The notes beneath the pieces are model-generated. The model was not told the DNA's origin. It did not search any database and worked only from the letters and a program-made list of their open reading frames with translations. Both the position numbers and the translations under genes were made by a program. Shown here one piece after another: positions 19,593-27,592 of a DNA stretch of 64,000 nucleotides. The stretch is from Cytobacillus oceanisediminis (GTDB taxonomy: Bacteria > Bacillota > Bacilli > Bacillales > Cytobacillaceae): NCBI RefSeq assembly GCF_003182355.1, contig NZ_QGTW01000007.1, positions 62,001-126,000 on the forward strand. The letters run 5' to 3'. Numbering within the stretch: the stretch's first letter is position 1; the number at the start of each line of letters is the position of its first letter.

Positions 19593-20882
19593 TTATTGAG
19601 CATGTTCTCTTTCCTTCTGCCTCTGCTTAATTTCAAATTCCTCCAGCATAGAGATCCGCTCCAGCATAGTTGGATGGCCATATCGGAATATTTTAACAAG
19701 AAGCGGCGGATTCACCTGGCTTAAGCCTGCGCGTGTCAGCTCTTGAAATGTTTCGATTGCGGCATCCGAGTTCTCGGTCATTTCAATAGCATAACGATCA
19801 GCCCTTGTTTCCTGGTAACGCGAAACCAAATTTGTCAGCGGGCTTGAAATGAACAAAAGCATTGAAAGAATCATCAGGAATAATGGTAAAGATCTAATAT
19901 CATTCACAGCAGGGATTTTAAGCGCCCTTCCCCATTTATCAATTGCCTTCTCCATTAATTTGGCGGTCAGATAAAGACCCAGCAGGGACAGAAGCAAATA
20001 GCCTCCGATTCCGATGTAGATATGCTTTTCAACATAATGGGCCATTTCATGCGCCATAATAAACAGAATTTGGTCTTCATTTAATTTGTTCAGGGTTGTG
20101 TCCCATAGAACAATCCTGGAATTAGAGCCGATACCTGTCACATATGCATTCAGCGCATTTGTTTTTTCAGCCATATCGACCTCAAAAACATGTTCAGCCG
20201 GAATATTGGCCTGATTCGCCAATTCAAGTATTTTGGTTTCGAGTTCTTTATTTTTTAAAGGATAAAAATCATTATAAAGAGGGTCAATGACAACAGGCTG
20301 CAAGAACATCATAAATAATGTGAAAGGAATGGATAAAAGCCATGCGTAAAGCCACCATCTTTTCTTGCTCTTATTAATCAGCCAGTATAAAACAGACACA
20401 ATCAGGACCATCGTTCCATAATTAACCCAGAAATCAATGAGTTCATCCTTCATCCACCCGCTAAAGCTTTGAGTCGAGATATTATAAGTTTTCGATAACG
20501 AAAAACTAATGTAGCTTAATGGCATCGTAGCAATAAACGCAAAAAATGAAAGCCAAATTAGATAAATCGCCGTTTGGAGAAACTTATAGGGTGTTGATTG
20601 CTCCGCCCATTTTTTAAAAGCCTTTGACAAGCCGAATAGAAGAATGAATAAATAAAAAATCCATTCAAAGGGTGTAGAGATGAAAAACAATAAATTTCTT
20701 ATTTTTGAATATTCCTCACTCAGCATCAGCTCCCTGCCGTTCAGGAATGTTGCCGGGTCTGCCCGTGAGCCTTCATATTCAAACGGCAGACTGTTATCAG
20801 CAAAGTAAAATAAATACCAATAAAAAAATAAGCCGTATAAGCAAAAGGCTAACGCGCCGTAAAAGCCTAATTTTCTTGCCAT
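19593..20882 (-). CDS. M48-family membrane zinc metalloprotease (Ste24/YhfN-like)
   Basis: A 429-residue integral membrane protease of the CAAX-protease type. It has several N-terminal membrane segments (residues 8-25, 60-85, 100-125, 150-190), the zinc motif HEMAH in FIMAHEMAHYVEKH near residue 280, and the distal ETRADRYAIE with the third zinc ligand. NALNAYVTG precedes the active site as in Ste24. Likely role is membrane-protein or peptide processing; B. subtilis YhfN is the apparent counterpart. ATG at 20882 follows AAGGGGGGAA. It is monocistronic. Confidence 0.9.
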   Translation of the reverse strand: MARKLGFYGALAFCLYGLFFYWYLFYFADNSLPFEYEGSRADPATFLNGRELMLSEEYSKIRNLLFFISTPFEWIFYLFILLFGLSKAFKKWAEQSTPYKFLQTAIYLIWLSFFAFIATMPLSYISFSLSKTYNISTQSFSGWMKDELIDFWVNYGTMVLIVSVLYWLINKSKKRWWLYAWLLSIPFTLFMMFLQPVVIDPLYNDFYPLKNKELETKILELANQANIPAEHVFEVDMAEKTNALNAYVTGIGSNSRIVLWDTTLNKLNEDQILFIMAHEMAHYVEKHIYIGIGGYLLLSLLGLYLTAKLMEKAIDKWGRALKIPAVNDIRSLPLFLMILSMLLFISSPLTNLVSRYQETRADRYAIEMTENSDAAIETFQELTRAGLSQVNPPLLVKIFRYGHPTMLERISMLEEFEIKQRQKEREHAQ

Positions 20883-21037
20883 CCGATTCCCCCCTTTTGG
20901 TACAACCTCTCTATAATTAGTTTAGTATAAAAATCTGTAATTAGAACTATTTTAGTGGGACATTCATTCAATGATTAGGACCGGTATTGCCTGCCGCCGG
21001 TTCCAAATATTCCAGCCTGGCCGCTGCCATGATTTAT

Positions 21038-21240
21038 CGGTCTAAAATCATGATTTTTCGGCCAATTCTCGATAGTTATCGGCCAAATGTTAATTTTACG
21101 GTTTTCCGGCCCCGGATCAGCAGGTGAAAATGACATTTACCGGCTGATCATTAGAATTTACCGGCCAAGTCGATCCAAATACCGGCCAACTTTAATAAAA
21201 TACCGGCCAAATAGCGGGATTTACCGGCCAAACGATATTT
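21038..21240. repeat. Degenerate 21-bp tandem array, core TACCGGCCAA
   Basis: CGG of the core starts at 21141, 21162, 21183, 21204 and 21225, exactly 21 bp apart. Weaker copies at 21038, 21059 and 21080 keep the same 21-bp spacing. The core is (T/A)(T/A)ACCGGCCAA; the remaining bases vary. The array fills most of the 480-bp gap between the M48 protease gene and azlD, where no protein gene is visible. Confidence 0.9.
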
Positions 21241-21308
21241 TTTGCAGGTTTAAGTTATGTCCATAGCTCATTTAAAATCATTTCCATAAAATAAATTTTC
21301 TAATGAAA

Positions 21309-21337
21309 AAACCGGCTCTATTATCCTGAACCGGTTT
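21309..21337 (-). terminator. Intrinsic terminator of azlCD
   Basis: AAACCGG and CCGGTTT pair around a 15-base loop and are followed on the minus strand by TTTTTTCA. It lies 25 bases beyond the azlD stop codon. Confidence 0.85.
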
Positions 21338-21362
21338 AATGCACGATCTATCATTATCATAT

Positions 21363-21668
21363 CTAAATCAGGAACGAATATACGGATAAAACAGCAATGG
21401 ATCCTAAAACGACTACAATGACATTTGCCCCTAAAAAGGCGGCAATAAAAGCGGCACCAGCGCCCAGCAGCCCGAACCAAATATCCTCATTTATAAATAA
21501 GATTCCAGGAAAAATAAGTGCCCCTAATGTGGCATAGGGAACATTTTTTAAGACTCCCTGTACAAAGCCCGGCAGTTCTTTGCCTTTAAATAGCACGAAA
21601 GGCAAGAGTCTGGGGATATAGGTAACCAATGCCATGCCAACTATCATCCACACCATTTGGCTACTCAT
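21363..21668 (-). CDS. azlD: AzlD-family branched-chain amino acid export subunit
   Basis: Small partner of AzlC in the LIV-E type exporter for branched-chain amino acids. The 101 residues hold about four hydrophobic helices, and TYIPRLLPFVLFKG is the usual conserved segment of AzlD. The ATG at 21668 overlaps the end of azlC by 8 bp, giving tight coupling. A terminator lies 25 bp downstream. Confidence 0.92.
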   Translation of the reverse strand: MSSQMVWMIVGMALVTYIPRLLPFVLFKGKELPGFVQGVLKNVPYATLGALIFPGILFINEDIWFGLLGAGAAFIAAFLGANVIVVVLGSIAVLSVYSFLI

Positions 21669-22389
21669 GCTCCTGCCCCCTTTGCTTGTTTTTCACATTT
21701 TCAATCAATTCTATAATTACAGCAGATAAAAGTGTTGCTAATACAATTGCCCAGCCTGTTGATAAAGCATTGGTCAAAGTAAAAATAATATTAAAGCATG
21801 CGGCCAGCACAGCAAGGAATACTACCTTAGCACTTTTTTTCATCGAAGGAACGAGAAGGCCGACAAACATGGCATATAGCGCAACAGACATGCTTTCCTG
21901 CAAGGTTTGAGGAAGACTCGCACCAATCAGGTGCCCAAGCCCCGAGCAGACCACCCAGCTGGAGTAAGAAATAGAGATGAGTCCAAGCATATACCCGCTT
22001 GTTACCTTTTCATCACGGACGGCCGCAACTGAAAAGGTTTCGTCCGTAATTCCAAAAGATAGGATAGCTTTATTCACTATCTGGTCGTCTTCCCATTTTT
22101 CGTTAAGGGAAGTGGACATCAAAAAATGCCTGATATTCACTATAAAGGTCGTCAGGATAATTTCAAAAATTCCTGTTCCCAATGAAAGGAGGCTCAGAGA
22201 TATATACTGCGCTGCACCTGCAAACACGAGCAAGCTCATTAATGCTGTTTCCCCAATTGAAAGCCCGGTTGCTTTTGCCAGCAGCCCGAATGTCAAAGCT
22301 ATTGGTGCATATCCAATCGCGATGCTGATCCCTGACTGGAATCCTTTCCTGTACTCAGAAGCGGGCTTGTTGACTGCAATTTCTGCCAT
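21661..22389 (-). CDS. azlC: AzlC-family branched-chain amino acid exporter
   Basis: Main membrane subunit of the AzlCD exporter. The 242 residues carry the family opening GFQSGISIAIGYAPIALTFG, then LVFAGAAQYISLSLL, and NIRHFLMSTSLNEKW in the third quarter. ATG at 22389 follows GGTGGTGA; an extension to 22404 starts with GTG and overlaps that site. It is divergent from an XRE-cupin regulator gene, with a 9-bp dyad between them, so local control by that regulator is likely. In B. subtilis azlCD is controlled by the Lrp-type AzlB instead. Confidence 0.92.
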   Translation of the reverse strand: MAEIAVNKPASEYRKGFQSGISIAIGYAPIALTFGLLAKATGLSIGETALMSLLVFAGAAQYISLSLLSLGTGIFEIILTTFIVNIRHFLMSTSLNEKWEDDQIVNKAILSFGITDETFSVAAVRDEKVTSGYMLGLISISYSSWVVCSGLGHLIGASLPQTLQESMSVALYAMFVGLLVPSMKKSAKVVFLAVLAACFNIIFTLTNALSTGWAIVLATLLSAVIIELIENVKNKQRGQEHE

Positions 22390-22470
22390 TTCGTTCACCA
22401 CCAAAAAAAAAATATGATAATAGGTTCTGAAACTATACTATAATAGACATAATATAAAGTACGATAAATT

Positions 22471-22505
22471 TAATATAACATATTATACATACGTACGTTA
22501 TATTA
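22471..22505. promoter_or_regulatory. Dyad in the azlC / XRE-cupin divergent promoter region
   Basis: TAATATAAC (22471-22479) and GTTATATTA (22497-22505) are perfect inverted repeats with 17 bases between them. The spacer contains the palindrome ACGTACGT. It sits 23 bp before the regulator's start codon and about 80 bp from azlC, a suitable place for an autoregulatory operator. Confidence 0.55.
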
Positions 22506-22527
22506 CACAATGATTTCGGAGGATATA

Positions 22528-23079
22528 ATGGAGAATATTCAAAAAAGTATTGGGGAAAACCTGAGGAATATTCGAAAAACAAGAGGATACAGCCTTGATG
22601 CCACTGCAGAATTGACTGGTGTCAGCAAAGCAATGCTAGGGCAAATTGAACGGGGAGAATCCAATCCAACCGTCACTACCCTTTGGAAAATCGCCAGCGG
22701 TCTCCAAGTCTCATTTTCCTCACTTATAAATGAGGAGTCCTCTGATGTACATTTTATTGAATTACAAACGGTTCCCCCGATTATGGAAAGCATGGGCAAT
22801 TACAGAGTATATCCCGTATTTCCGTTTGACCCGCGCAAGAAATTTGAAATCTTTACTGTAGAAATTGAACCCGGCTGCCAGCATACATCTGATAAGCATA
22901 ATGAAGGCGTTGAAGAATATATCACCGTCATGTCAGGCACACTTGAATTGGAAATCGGTGACCAGCGGATTACAGTCCGTACAGGCAACTCCGTTAAATT
23001 CCTGGCGAACAAAGCCCACACTTATTCAAATATTGGCAAGGAATTGATCCGGTATCAAGCTGTTATGTATTATCCGTGA
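22528..23079 (+). CDS. XRE-family transcriptional regulator with cupin domain
   Basis: A 183-residue regulator. Residues 7-62 form a helix-turn-helix (LRNIRKTRGYSLDATAELTG, then SKAMLGQIERGESNPTVTTL). Residues from about 105 form a cupin sensor with HTSDKHNEGVEEYITVMSGT and GNSVKFLANKAHTYSN. Such proteins often sense small acids or amino-acid derivatives. ATG at 22528 follows TCGGAGG; an upstream ATG at 22510 lies before that site and is unlikely. It is divergent from azlCD and probably controls that exporter and itself through the dyad at 22471-22505. Confidence 0.9.
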   Translation: MENIQKSIGENLRNIRKTRGYSLDATAELTGVSKAMLGQIERGESNPTVTTLWKIASGLQVSFSSLINEESSDVHFIELQTVPPIMESMGNYRVYPVFPFDPRKKFEIFTVEIEPGCQHTSDKHNEGVEEYITVMSGTLELEIGDQRITVRTGNSVKFLANKAHTYSNIGKELIRYQAVMYYP

Positions 23080-23090
23080 AAAATAAAATT

Positions 23091-23120
23091 GCATATCGCC
23101 GGCGGGCGATATGCTTTTTG
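23091..23120 (+). terminator. Intrinsic terminator after XRE-cupin gene
   Basis: GCATATCGCC and GGCGATATGC pair perfectly around GGCG and are followed by TTTTTG. Confidence 0.93.
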
Positions 23121-23264
23121 TTTGGAAAAGTCCTTTATATAGGGCTTGATGGACAAAAACCAGTTAAAAAGTTATTAAAACTGCCTTCGCAGAAGCTGAC
23201 TTCAGATAACCCCATAACGAAAAAACAAACCGAACAAAGCATAACGCCTTGTCCGGTCCGCCAA

Positions 23265-24086
23265 TCAAATAAGCACAGCTTTGTCGCTGCTCATTTTTTC
23301 GCCGCGGATTTTCTGGAATTCCTCCAAAAGTTTTTCCACAGTCAGATTTTGTTTTTGTTGTTCATTTGCTTCAAAGATAATCTGACCTTTGTCCATCATG
23401 ATCAGCCTGTTGCCGAGATCGAGTGCCTGCTGCATATTATGGGTAACCATTAAGGTTGTAAGTTTGTATGTTTCCACAATTTCTTTTGTGAGGTTGGTAA
23501 TTAGTTCTGCACGTGATGGATCAAGTGCAGCTGTATGCTCATCCAAAAGCAGGATTTTTGGTTCAGTAAAAGTAGCCATCAACAATGATAATGCCTGCCG
23601 CTCTCCTCCAGATAGAAGCCCGACTTTGGCCGAAAGCCTGTTCTCTAGTCCCAGGTGCAGCATTTCAAGTTTCTCCCTGAAAAAATCACGTCTTTTCTTG
23701 GAAACGCCTTTACGCAAGCCGCGAGTCATTGTCCTGGAGTATGCAATGGCCAGATTTTCCTCTATCGTCATGGATGGAGCCGTACCTGCCATAGGATCCT
23801 GAAAAACCCGCCCAATTAGCTTTGATCTTTTATGCTCCTTTACAAGGGTAACATCGGACCCATCAATCAGAACATCCCCCATATCAGGAATCAATTTTCC
23901 TGAAATCATGTTCATAAGAGTTGATTTTCCCGCCCCATTGCTGCCGATAACCGTCATAAAGTCGCCTGGCTTTAATTGCAGGTCAATACGGTGCAAAGCG
24001 ATTTTTTCGTCAGGTGTTCCCTCATTAAACACTTTATGAATCTGATTTAATTGCAGCAAGCTGTTCACCACTTTTCCCGTAAGCAT
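23265..24086 (-). CDS. ABC transporter ATP-binding protein (TrpX-type amino acid importer)
   Basis: ATPase of a three-gene importer. Walker A is GSNGAGKST, the signature is LSGGERQALSLLMA, Walker B is KILLLDEHTAALDP and the H-loop is TLMVTHN. Length is 273 residues if started at ATG 24086; GTG codons at 24071 and 24068 are alternatives, since no strong ribosome site is visible and the frame overlaps the permease gene. HTAALDP in place of the more common PTSGLDP is typical of this group (YtrE/TrpZ-like). It is the last gene of the operon. Confidence 0.9.
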   Translation of the reverse strand: MLTGKVVNSLLQLNQIHKVFNEGTPDEKIALHRIDLQLKPGDFMTVIGSNGAGKSTLMNMISGKLIPDMGDVLIDGSDVTLVKEHKRSKLIGRVFQDPMAGTAPSMTIEENLAIAYSRTMTRGLRKGVSKKRRDFFREKLEMLHLGLENRLSAKVGLLSGGERQALSLLMATFTEPKILLLDEHTAALDPSRAELITNLTKEIVETYKLTTLMVTHNMQQALDLGNRLIMMDKGQIIFEANEQQKQNLTVEKLLEEFQKIRGEKMSSDKAVLI

Positions 24087-25065
24087 TAGATGCCTGATTT
24101 TTTTTTGCTTCTAATAGTCTCCGACGCTTTCTTTGCTTTTCTTTTTGCTGCTGGATCAGCTTTGGAAGGATAAGCGCACTAATCACGATTACCGCTGTAA
24201 TCAGCTTCATATCACCCGTTTCCAGAAACTCAACCCTTAAAGCCAGCGTTACGATAATCCGGTATAAAATGGCTCCGCCGATTACTGCCAACGTAGCCCT
24301 AACAATTGTTTTTGCACCAAAAATCGCTTCACCGATAATAACGGATGCAAGGCCAATAATGATCATGCCAATTCCCATACCGACGTCACTGAACCCGTTG
24401 TACTGCGCCACTAATGCGCCCGAAAAAGCAACCAGTGCATTTGAAATGCCCAATCCAAAAATCTTCAGAATGTCTGTGTCAGCGGAAAAGCTGCGGATCA
24501 TCGTTTCATTATCACCTGTCGCGCGAATCGCCAAACCGACATCGGTCTTCAAGAAGAAGTCGATCAGGACTTTCACAGCAAGTGCTAAAATAAGCATTAA
24601 GATAAGAATCCCCCAGGTTTTCGGTACAAAGCTCATTCCCAGCGCAGCCGTCATGCTCTGGATAGCATGATCAATCCCAAGTCCCTGCCAGAATTCTGTA
24701 AGCTTCGTCATAGCCGTCTCCTCTGACAAAAGAGGCACATTGGACTTTCCCATTATCCGGAGATTAATAGAGTACAATGCGATCATCATTAAAATTCCTG
24801 ATAAGAGTGCATTGATTTTTCCTTTTGTATGAAGCAGCCCGGTAAGGCAGCCTGCTGCAAATCCCGCAAGCATGGCTGCAATTGTAGCCAAAAACGGATT
24901 ATATCCTCCTACAATCATGACAGCTGCTACAGATGCACCCGTGACAAAGCTTCCATCAACCGTCAGGTCAGGAAAATCCAGTATTCTGAATGATAGGTAA
25001 ACGCCCAGCGCCATTAAGGCATAAATCGCTCCCGCCTCGATGGAACCAAAGATGGCTGTTGGCAT
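24034..25065 (-). CDS. ABC transporter permease (TrpY-like, branched-chain-type fold)
   Basis: A 343-residue permease with about eight hydrophobic segments, related to LivH/RbsC-type permeases. GSIEAGAIYALMALGVYLSF and FPDLTVDGSFVTGA are characteristic of the family paired with PF04392-type binding proteins. ATG at 25065 follows AGAAAGGAAG; an extension to 25110 uses TTG and lies before that site. The end overlaps the ATPase gene by up to 53 bp. It lies 58 bp after the binding-protein gene. Confidence 0.9.
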   Translation of the reverse strand: MPTAIFGSIEAGAIYALMALGVYLSFRILDFPDLTVDGSFVTGASVAAVMIVGGYNPFLATIAAMLAGFAAGCLTGLLHTKGKINALLSGILMMIALYSINLRIMGKSNVPLLSEETAMTKLTEFWQGLGIDHAIQSMTAALGMSFVPKTWGILILMLILALAVKVLIDFFLKTDVGLAIRATGDNETMIRSFSADTDILKIFGLGISNALVAFSGALVAQYNGFSDVGMGIGMIIIGLASVIIGEAIFGAKTIVRATLAVIGGAILYRIIVTLALRVEFLETGDMKLITAVIVISALILPKLIQQQKEKQRKRRRLLEAKKNQASNAYGKSGEQLAAIKSDS

Positions 25066-25123
25066 AGTAATCTTCCTTTCTGACTTTTTTATTTTAAAGG
25101 TTGTTTCCAAGTCCTTATATTAT

Positions 25124-26134
25124 TTACTCAACAAACTCAGCAAGGTCATTCCATTCGTCCTTCAGTTCAATGCCCATCTCTTCAGCTGCTTTTTTATTGA
25201 TAACCAGCTTTAAATTCTGCGGATATTGAACCGGAAGTTCAGATGGCTTTTTACCTTCTTTTAATATTTGCGCAGCCATTTCTCCTGCTTCATATCCGAT
25301 ATCCTCATAGTCAAATCCGTAAGCGGCAAATCCTCCGCGTTTTACAGAGTCAAGCTCCCCTACAAATAAAGGTATGTCATTGTCGTTTGAAACCTGAATA
25401 ACCGATTCCAATGCAGAAACGACTGTATTATCGGTAATGATGTAGATAACATCTGCTTTGCCAACAAGTGACTCGGCAGCCTGTTTTACTTCTGATGAAT
25501 TGGATACAGTTGCTTCGGCAAGCTTCATATCTGTACTTGACAGAGCTTCCTTCACCTTTTCAATCTGCACCTCTGAGTTTTGTTCACCAGAATTATAGAT
25601 AACGCCCACTGTGCCCGTATCAAACTGTTCATTAATAAATTTAACCATATTTGGAATTGCATCAGGATGAGTATCAGTTGTACCTGTTATATTTCCGTCC
25701 GGAGTTTCCATGGATTTGACCAATTGGGCCCCTACTGGATCTGTTACTGAAGTGAACACAATCGGTATATCCTTTGTTGCATTAAGTGCACTCAATGCAC
25801 TTGGCGTGGAATTGGCAAAAATCAAATCCACTCCGTCTCCCGCGAAATTATTCGCAATGGACTGGTTATTATTTTGGTCGCCCTGGGCGATCTGTACGTC
25901 ATAGCTTACTTCGAGGCCTTTTTCTTCCAATGCTTTCTTAAAGCCCTCAAGTGCCGCATCCAATGAAGGGTGTTCAACAATCTGTGTCACCCCTACCTTA
26001 AATGAATCTTCTTTTTCGCTATCTGAAGAACTGCTGCCTCCATTAGTGCTTTCACTGCCGCACCCGCTTAGAAGCACAGCTCCCATTACACCTGCTGCAG
26101 CTATAGCTTTGAATGATTTTAATTTTTCCAGCAT
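25124..26134 (-). CDS. ABC transporter substrate-binding lipoprotein (PF04392, TrpX-like)
   Basis: A 336-residue exported lipoprotein: the lipobox LLSGCG places the lipidated cysteine near residue 25, followed by a Ser/Gly/Asn-rich tether. The mature part shows VGVTQIVEHPSLDAALEGF and IVFTSVTDPVGAQLVKS, both diagnostic of the ABC_sub_bind family. Streptococcal members bind tryptophan or tyrosine, but that is inference here. Gene order binding protein, permease, ATPase on one strand indicates an operon starting at 26134. Confidence 0.9.
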   Translation of the reverse strand: MLEKLKSFKAIAAAGVMGAVLLSGCGSESTNGGSSSSDSEKEDSFKVGVTQIVEHPSLDAALEGFKKALEEKGLEVSYDVQIAQGDQNNNQSIANNFAGDGVDLIFANSTPSALSALNATKDIPIVFTSVTDPVGAQLVKSMETPDGNITGTTDTHPDAIPNMVKFINEQFDTGTVGVIYNSGEQNSEVQIEKVKEALSSTDMKLAEATVSNSSEVKQAAESLVGKADVIYIITDNTVVSALESVIQVSNDNDIPLFVGELDSVKRGGFAAYGFDYEDIGYEAGEMAAQILKEGKKPSELPVQYPQNLKLVINKKAAEEMGIELKDEWNDLAEFVE

Positions 26135-26274
26135 TTTAGATGATCCCCCTCTTATTCTCTATCTCTCTTCCACTTCAATACTTTTATGCTTTCATGCTTT
26201 TATTCACTAAATTATATAGTTAACACTCTCCATATTCAAGACCTTTTTTATTATTTTCTAAAAATTTGATAATT

Positions 26275-26433
26275 TAATAGAAAAAACACGGCAGAAATTT
26301 GGACTGACCCACGGTTTTGAGACAATAAGAAAAACACCTCCAAAATCGTATAGATATTAAATACGATTCAGGGGGTGTTTTTTCCTTGTCTCATTTTCCT
26401 GGGTCACTCTAATTTGCCGTGTTTTTTCTATTA
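26275..26433. mobile_element. 159-bp near-perfect palindrome, MITE-like
   Basis: The ends are 18-bp perfect inverted repeats starting TAATAGAAAAAACACGG. Inside them successive arms also pair: TGACCCA with TGGGTCA, GAGACAA with TTGTCTC, an A/C-rich arm with GGGGGTGTTTTTTCC, and AATCGTAT with ATACGATT at the tip. No reading frame is present. Size and terminal repeats fit a miniature inverted-repeat element; it could also terminate transcription from the enoyl-CoA hydratase gene. No second copy lies in this window. Confidence 0.6.
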
Positions 26434-26446
26434 GTAACCTATTTTC

Positions 26447-27223
26447 CTATTTCCCTTTAAAATCCGGTTTTCTTTTTTCAGCAAATGCAGCGAGAGCCTC
26501 TACTCTATCTTTAGTCGGGATAATGACTTCGTAGGCCTTTCTTTCAATTTGCAAGCCGGTTTGCAGATCTACCCCCATTCCCTGTTTAATCGCAAACTTT
26601 GCCTGCTGCAGTGCCAGCGGTCCGTTTGCAAGCATTCCACCCGAAAATTCGAAGCATTCATTTAACAAATTATCTCGATCGGTTACTTTTGTCAGGATTC
26701 CATACTCGAACGCTTCCTCGGAAGTAAGCCTTTTAGCCGTTAAAATTAATTCAAGCGCTTTTGCCTGTCCGATTAATCTCGGCAGCCTTTGAGTACCTCC
26801 TGCTCCTGGGATAATTGCAAGACTTGTTTCCGTAAGCCCCATTAAAGTACCGGAAACAGCAATTCGGAAGTCGCATGATAGGGCAAGTTCCATTCCACCC
26901 CCGAAGGCAAATCCATTTATAGCTGCGATCGTCGGCTGCGGAAGCTGGTCGATTAAAGAGAACACTTCTCCGATCTTATAGATATTTCTGCGGACTTCTT
27001 CATCCGATAAAGTTCGGCGCTCTTTTAAGTCTGCTCCAACACTAAACGCTTTTTCTCCGGCCCCTGTAAAAATAACCACCCGCACGCCAGGATTGGTGCG
27101 GAATTTTTCAATCGACTCCTGGAGTTCTGATAAAGTTTCATAATTAAACGCGTTCAGCGCATCAGGGCGGTTAATTGTAACGACCGCAATATGTTCTTTT
27201 AATTCAACGTCAATAGAACTCAT
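26447..27223 (-). CDS. Enoyl-CoA hydratase/isomerase family protein
   Basis: A 258-residue crotonase-fold enzyme, probably hydrating 2-enoyl-CoA in fatty acid or amino acid breakdown. The oxyanion region is AFSVGADLKE, then INGFAFGGGMELALSCDFR, and ETSLAIIPGAGGTQRLPRL carries the second catalytic glutamate. The full family length is present. ATG at 27223 follows AAGGAGAGATG. The acyl-CoA ligase gene upstream is on the same strand but is separated by a terminator and a 240-bp repeat, so cotranscription is doubtful although the functions fit. Confidence 0.9.
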   Translation of the reverse strand: MSSIDVELKEHIAVVTINRPDALNAFNYETLSELQESIEKFRTNPGVRVVIFTGAGEKAFSVGADLKERRTLSDEEVRRNIYKIGEVFSLIDQLPQPTIAAINGFAFGGGMELALSCDFRIAVSGTLMGLTETSLAIIPGAGGTQRLPRLIGQAKALELILTAKRLTSEEAFEYGILTKVTDRDNLLNECFEFSGGMLANGPLALQQAKFAIKQGMGVDLQTGLQIERKAYEVIIPTKDRVEALAAFAEKRKPDFKGK

Positions 27224-27306
27224 ATGTACATCTCTCCTTCATTTACTTTGCTATATGTTTCAATTCGACAAGCTTTTTGAAAACCCTTTCAAACACTAAA
27301 AAGAAA

Positions 27307-27549
27307 GGCTCTTTTAAACTTGCCTGCCGATTTGCGCTCCAGGTGCTCAGCAAGCCGCGGGCAGTCAGGGAGCCTCCTCGGCAAACTTCCGACTGCGGGG
27401 TCGCCCTTTGACTCGCTTCTCCGGCAGGACATTGAATGGGCATCCTGGAATAAACACCGCACAAAGAAAAAGCGAATACACGTTCGAGGATCTCGCACCT
27501 TCCGCTCCAATCAACAGGGCACTAAAATCAACAATGAGCTTTAACAGTC
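27307..27549. repeat. Bacillus-type GC-rich intergenic repeat, copy 1 (complete)
   Basis: Begins with TTAAACTTGCCTGCCGATTT-like sequence and contains GCGCTCCAGG, GCCGCGGGCAG and CCTCCTCGGC. It ends with CACCTTCCGCTCCAATCAAC and then TTTAAC. Related sequence occurs at 38583-38769 (same orientation) and 62061-62277 (reverse). The two ends are complementary, so the unit can fold as one long hairpin. Confidence 0.7.
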
Positions 27550-27554
27550 AAAAG

Positions 27555-27585
27555 AAAAAGGGGCAGACACCTGGTGATGTCTGCC
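27555..27585 (-). terminator. Intrinsic terminator of lcfB
   Basis: GGCAGACA and TGTCTGCC pair around eight bases and are followed on the minus strand by CCTTTTTC. It lies just beyond the lcfB stop codon. Confidence 0.85.
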
Positions 27586-27592
27586 GCTGCTT

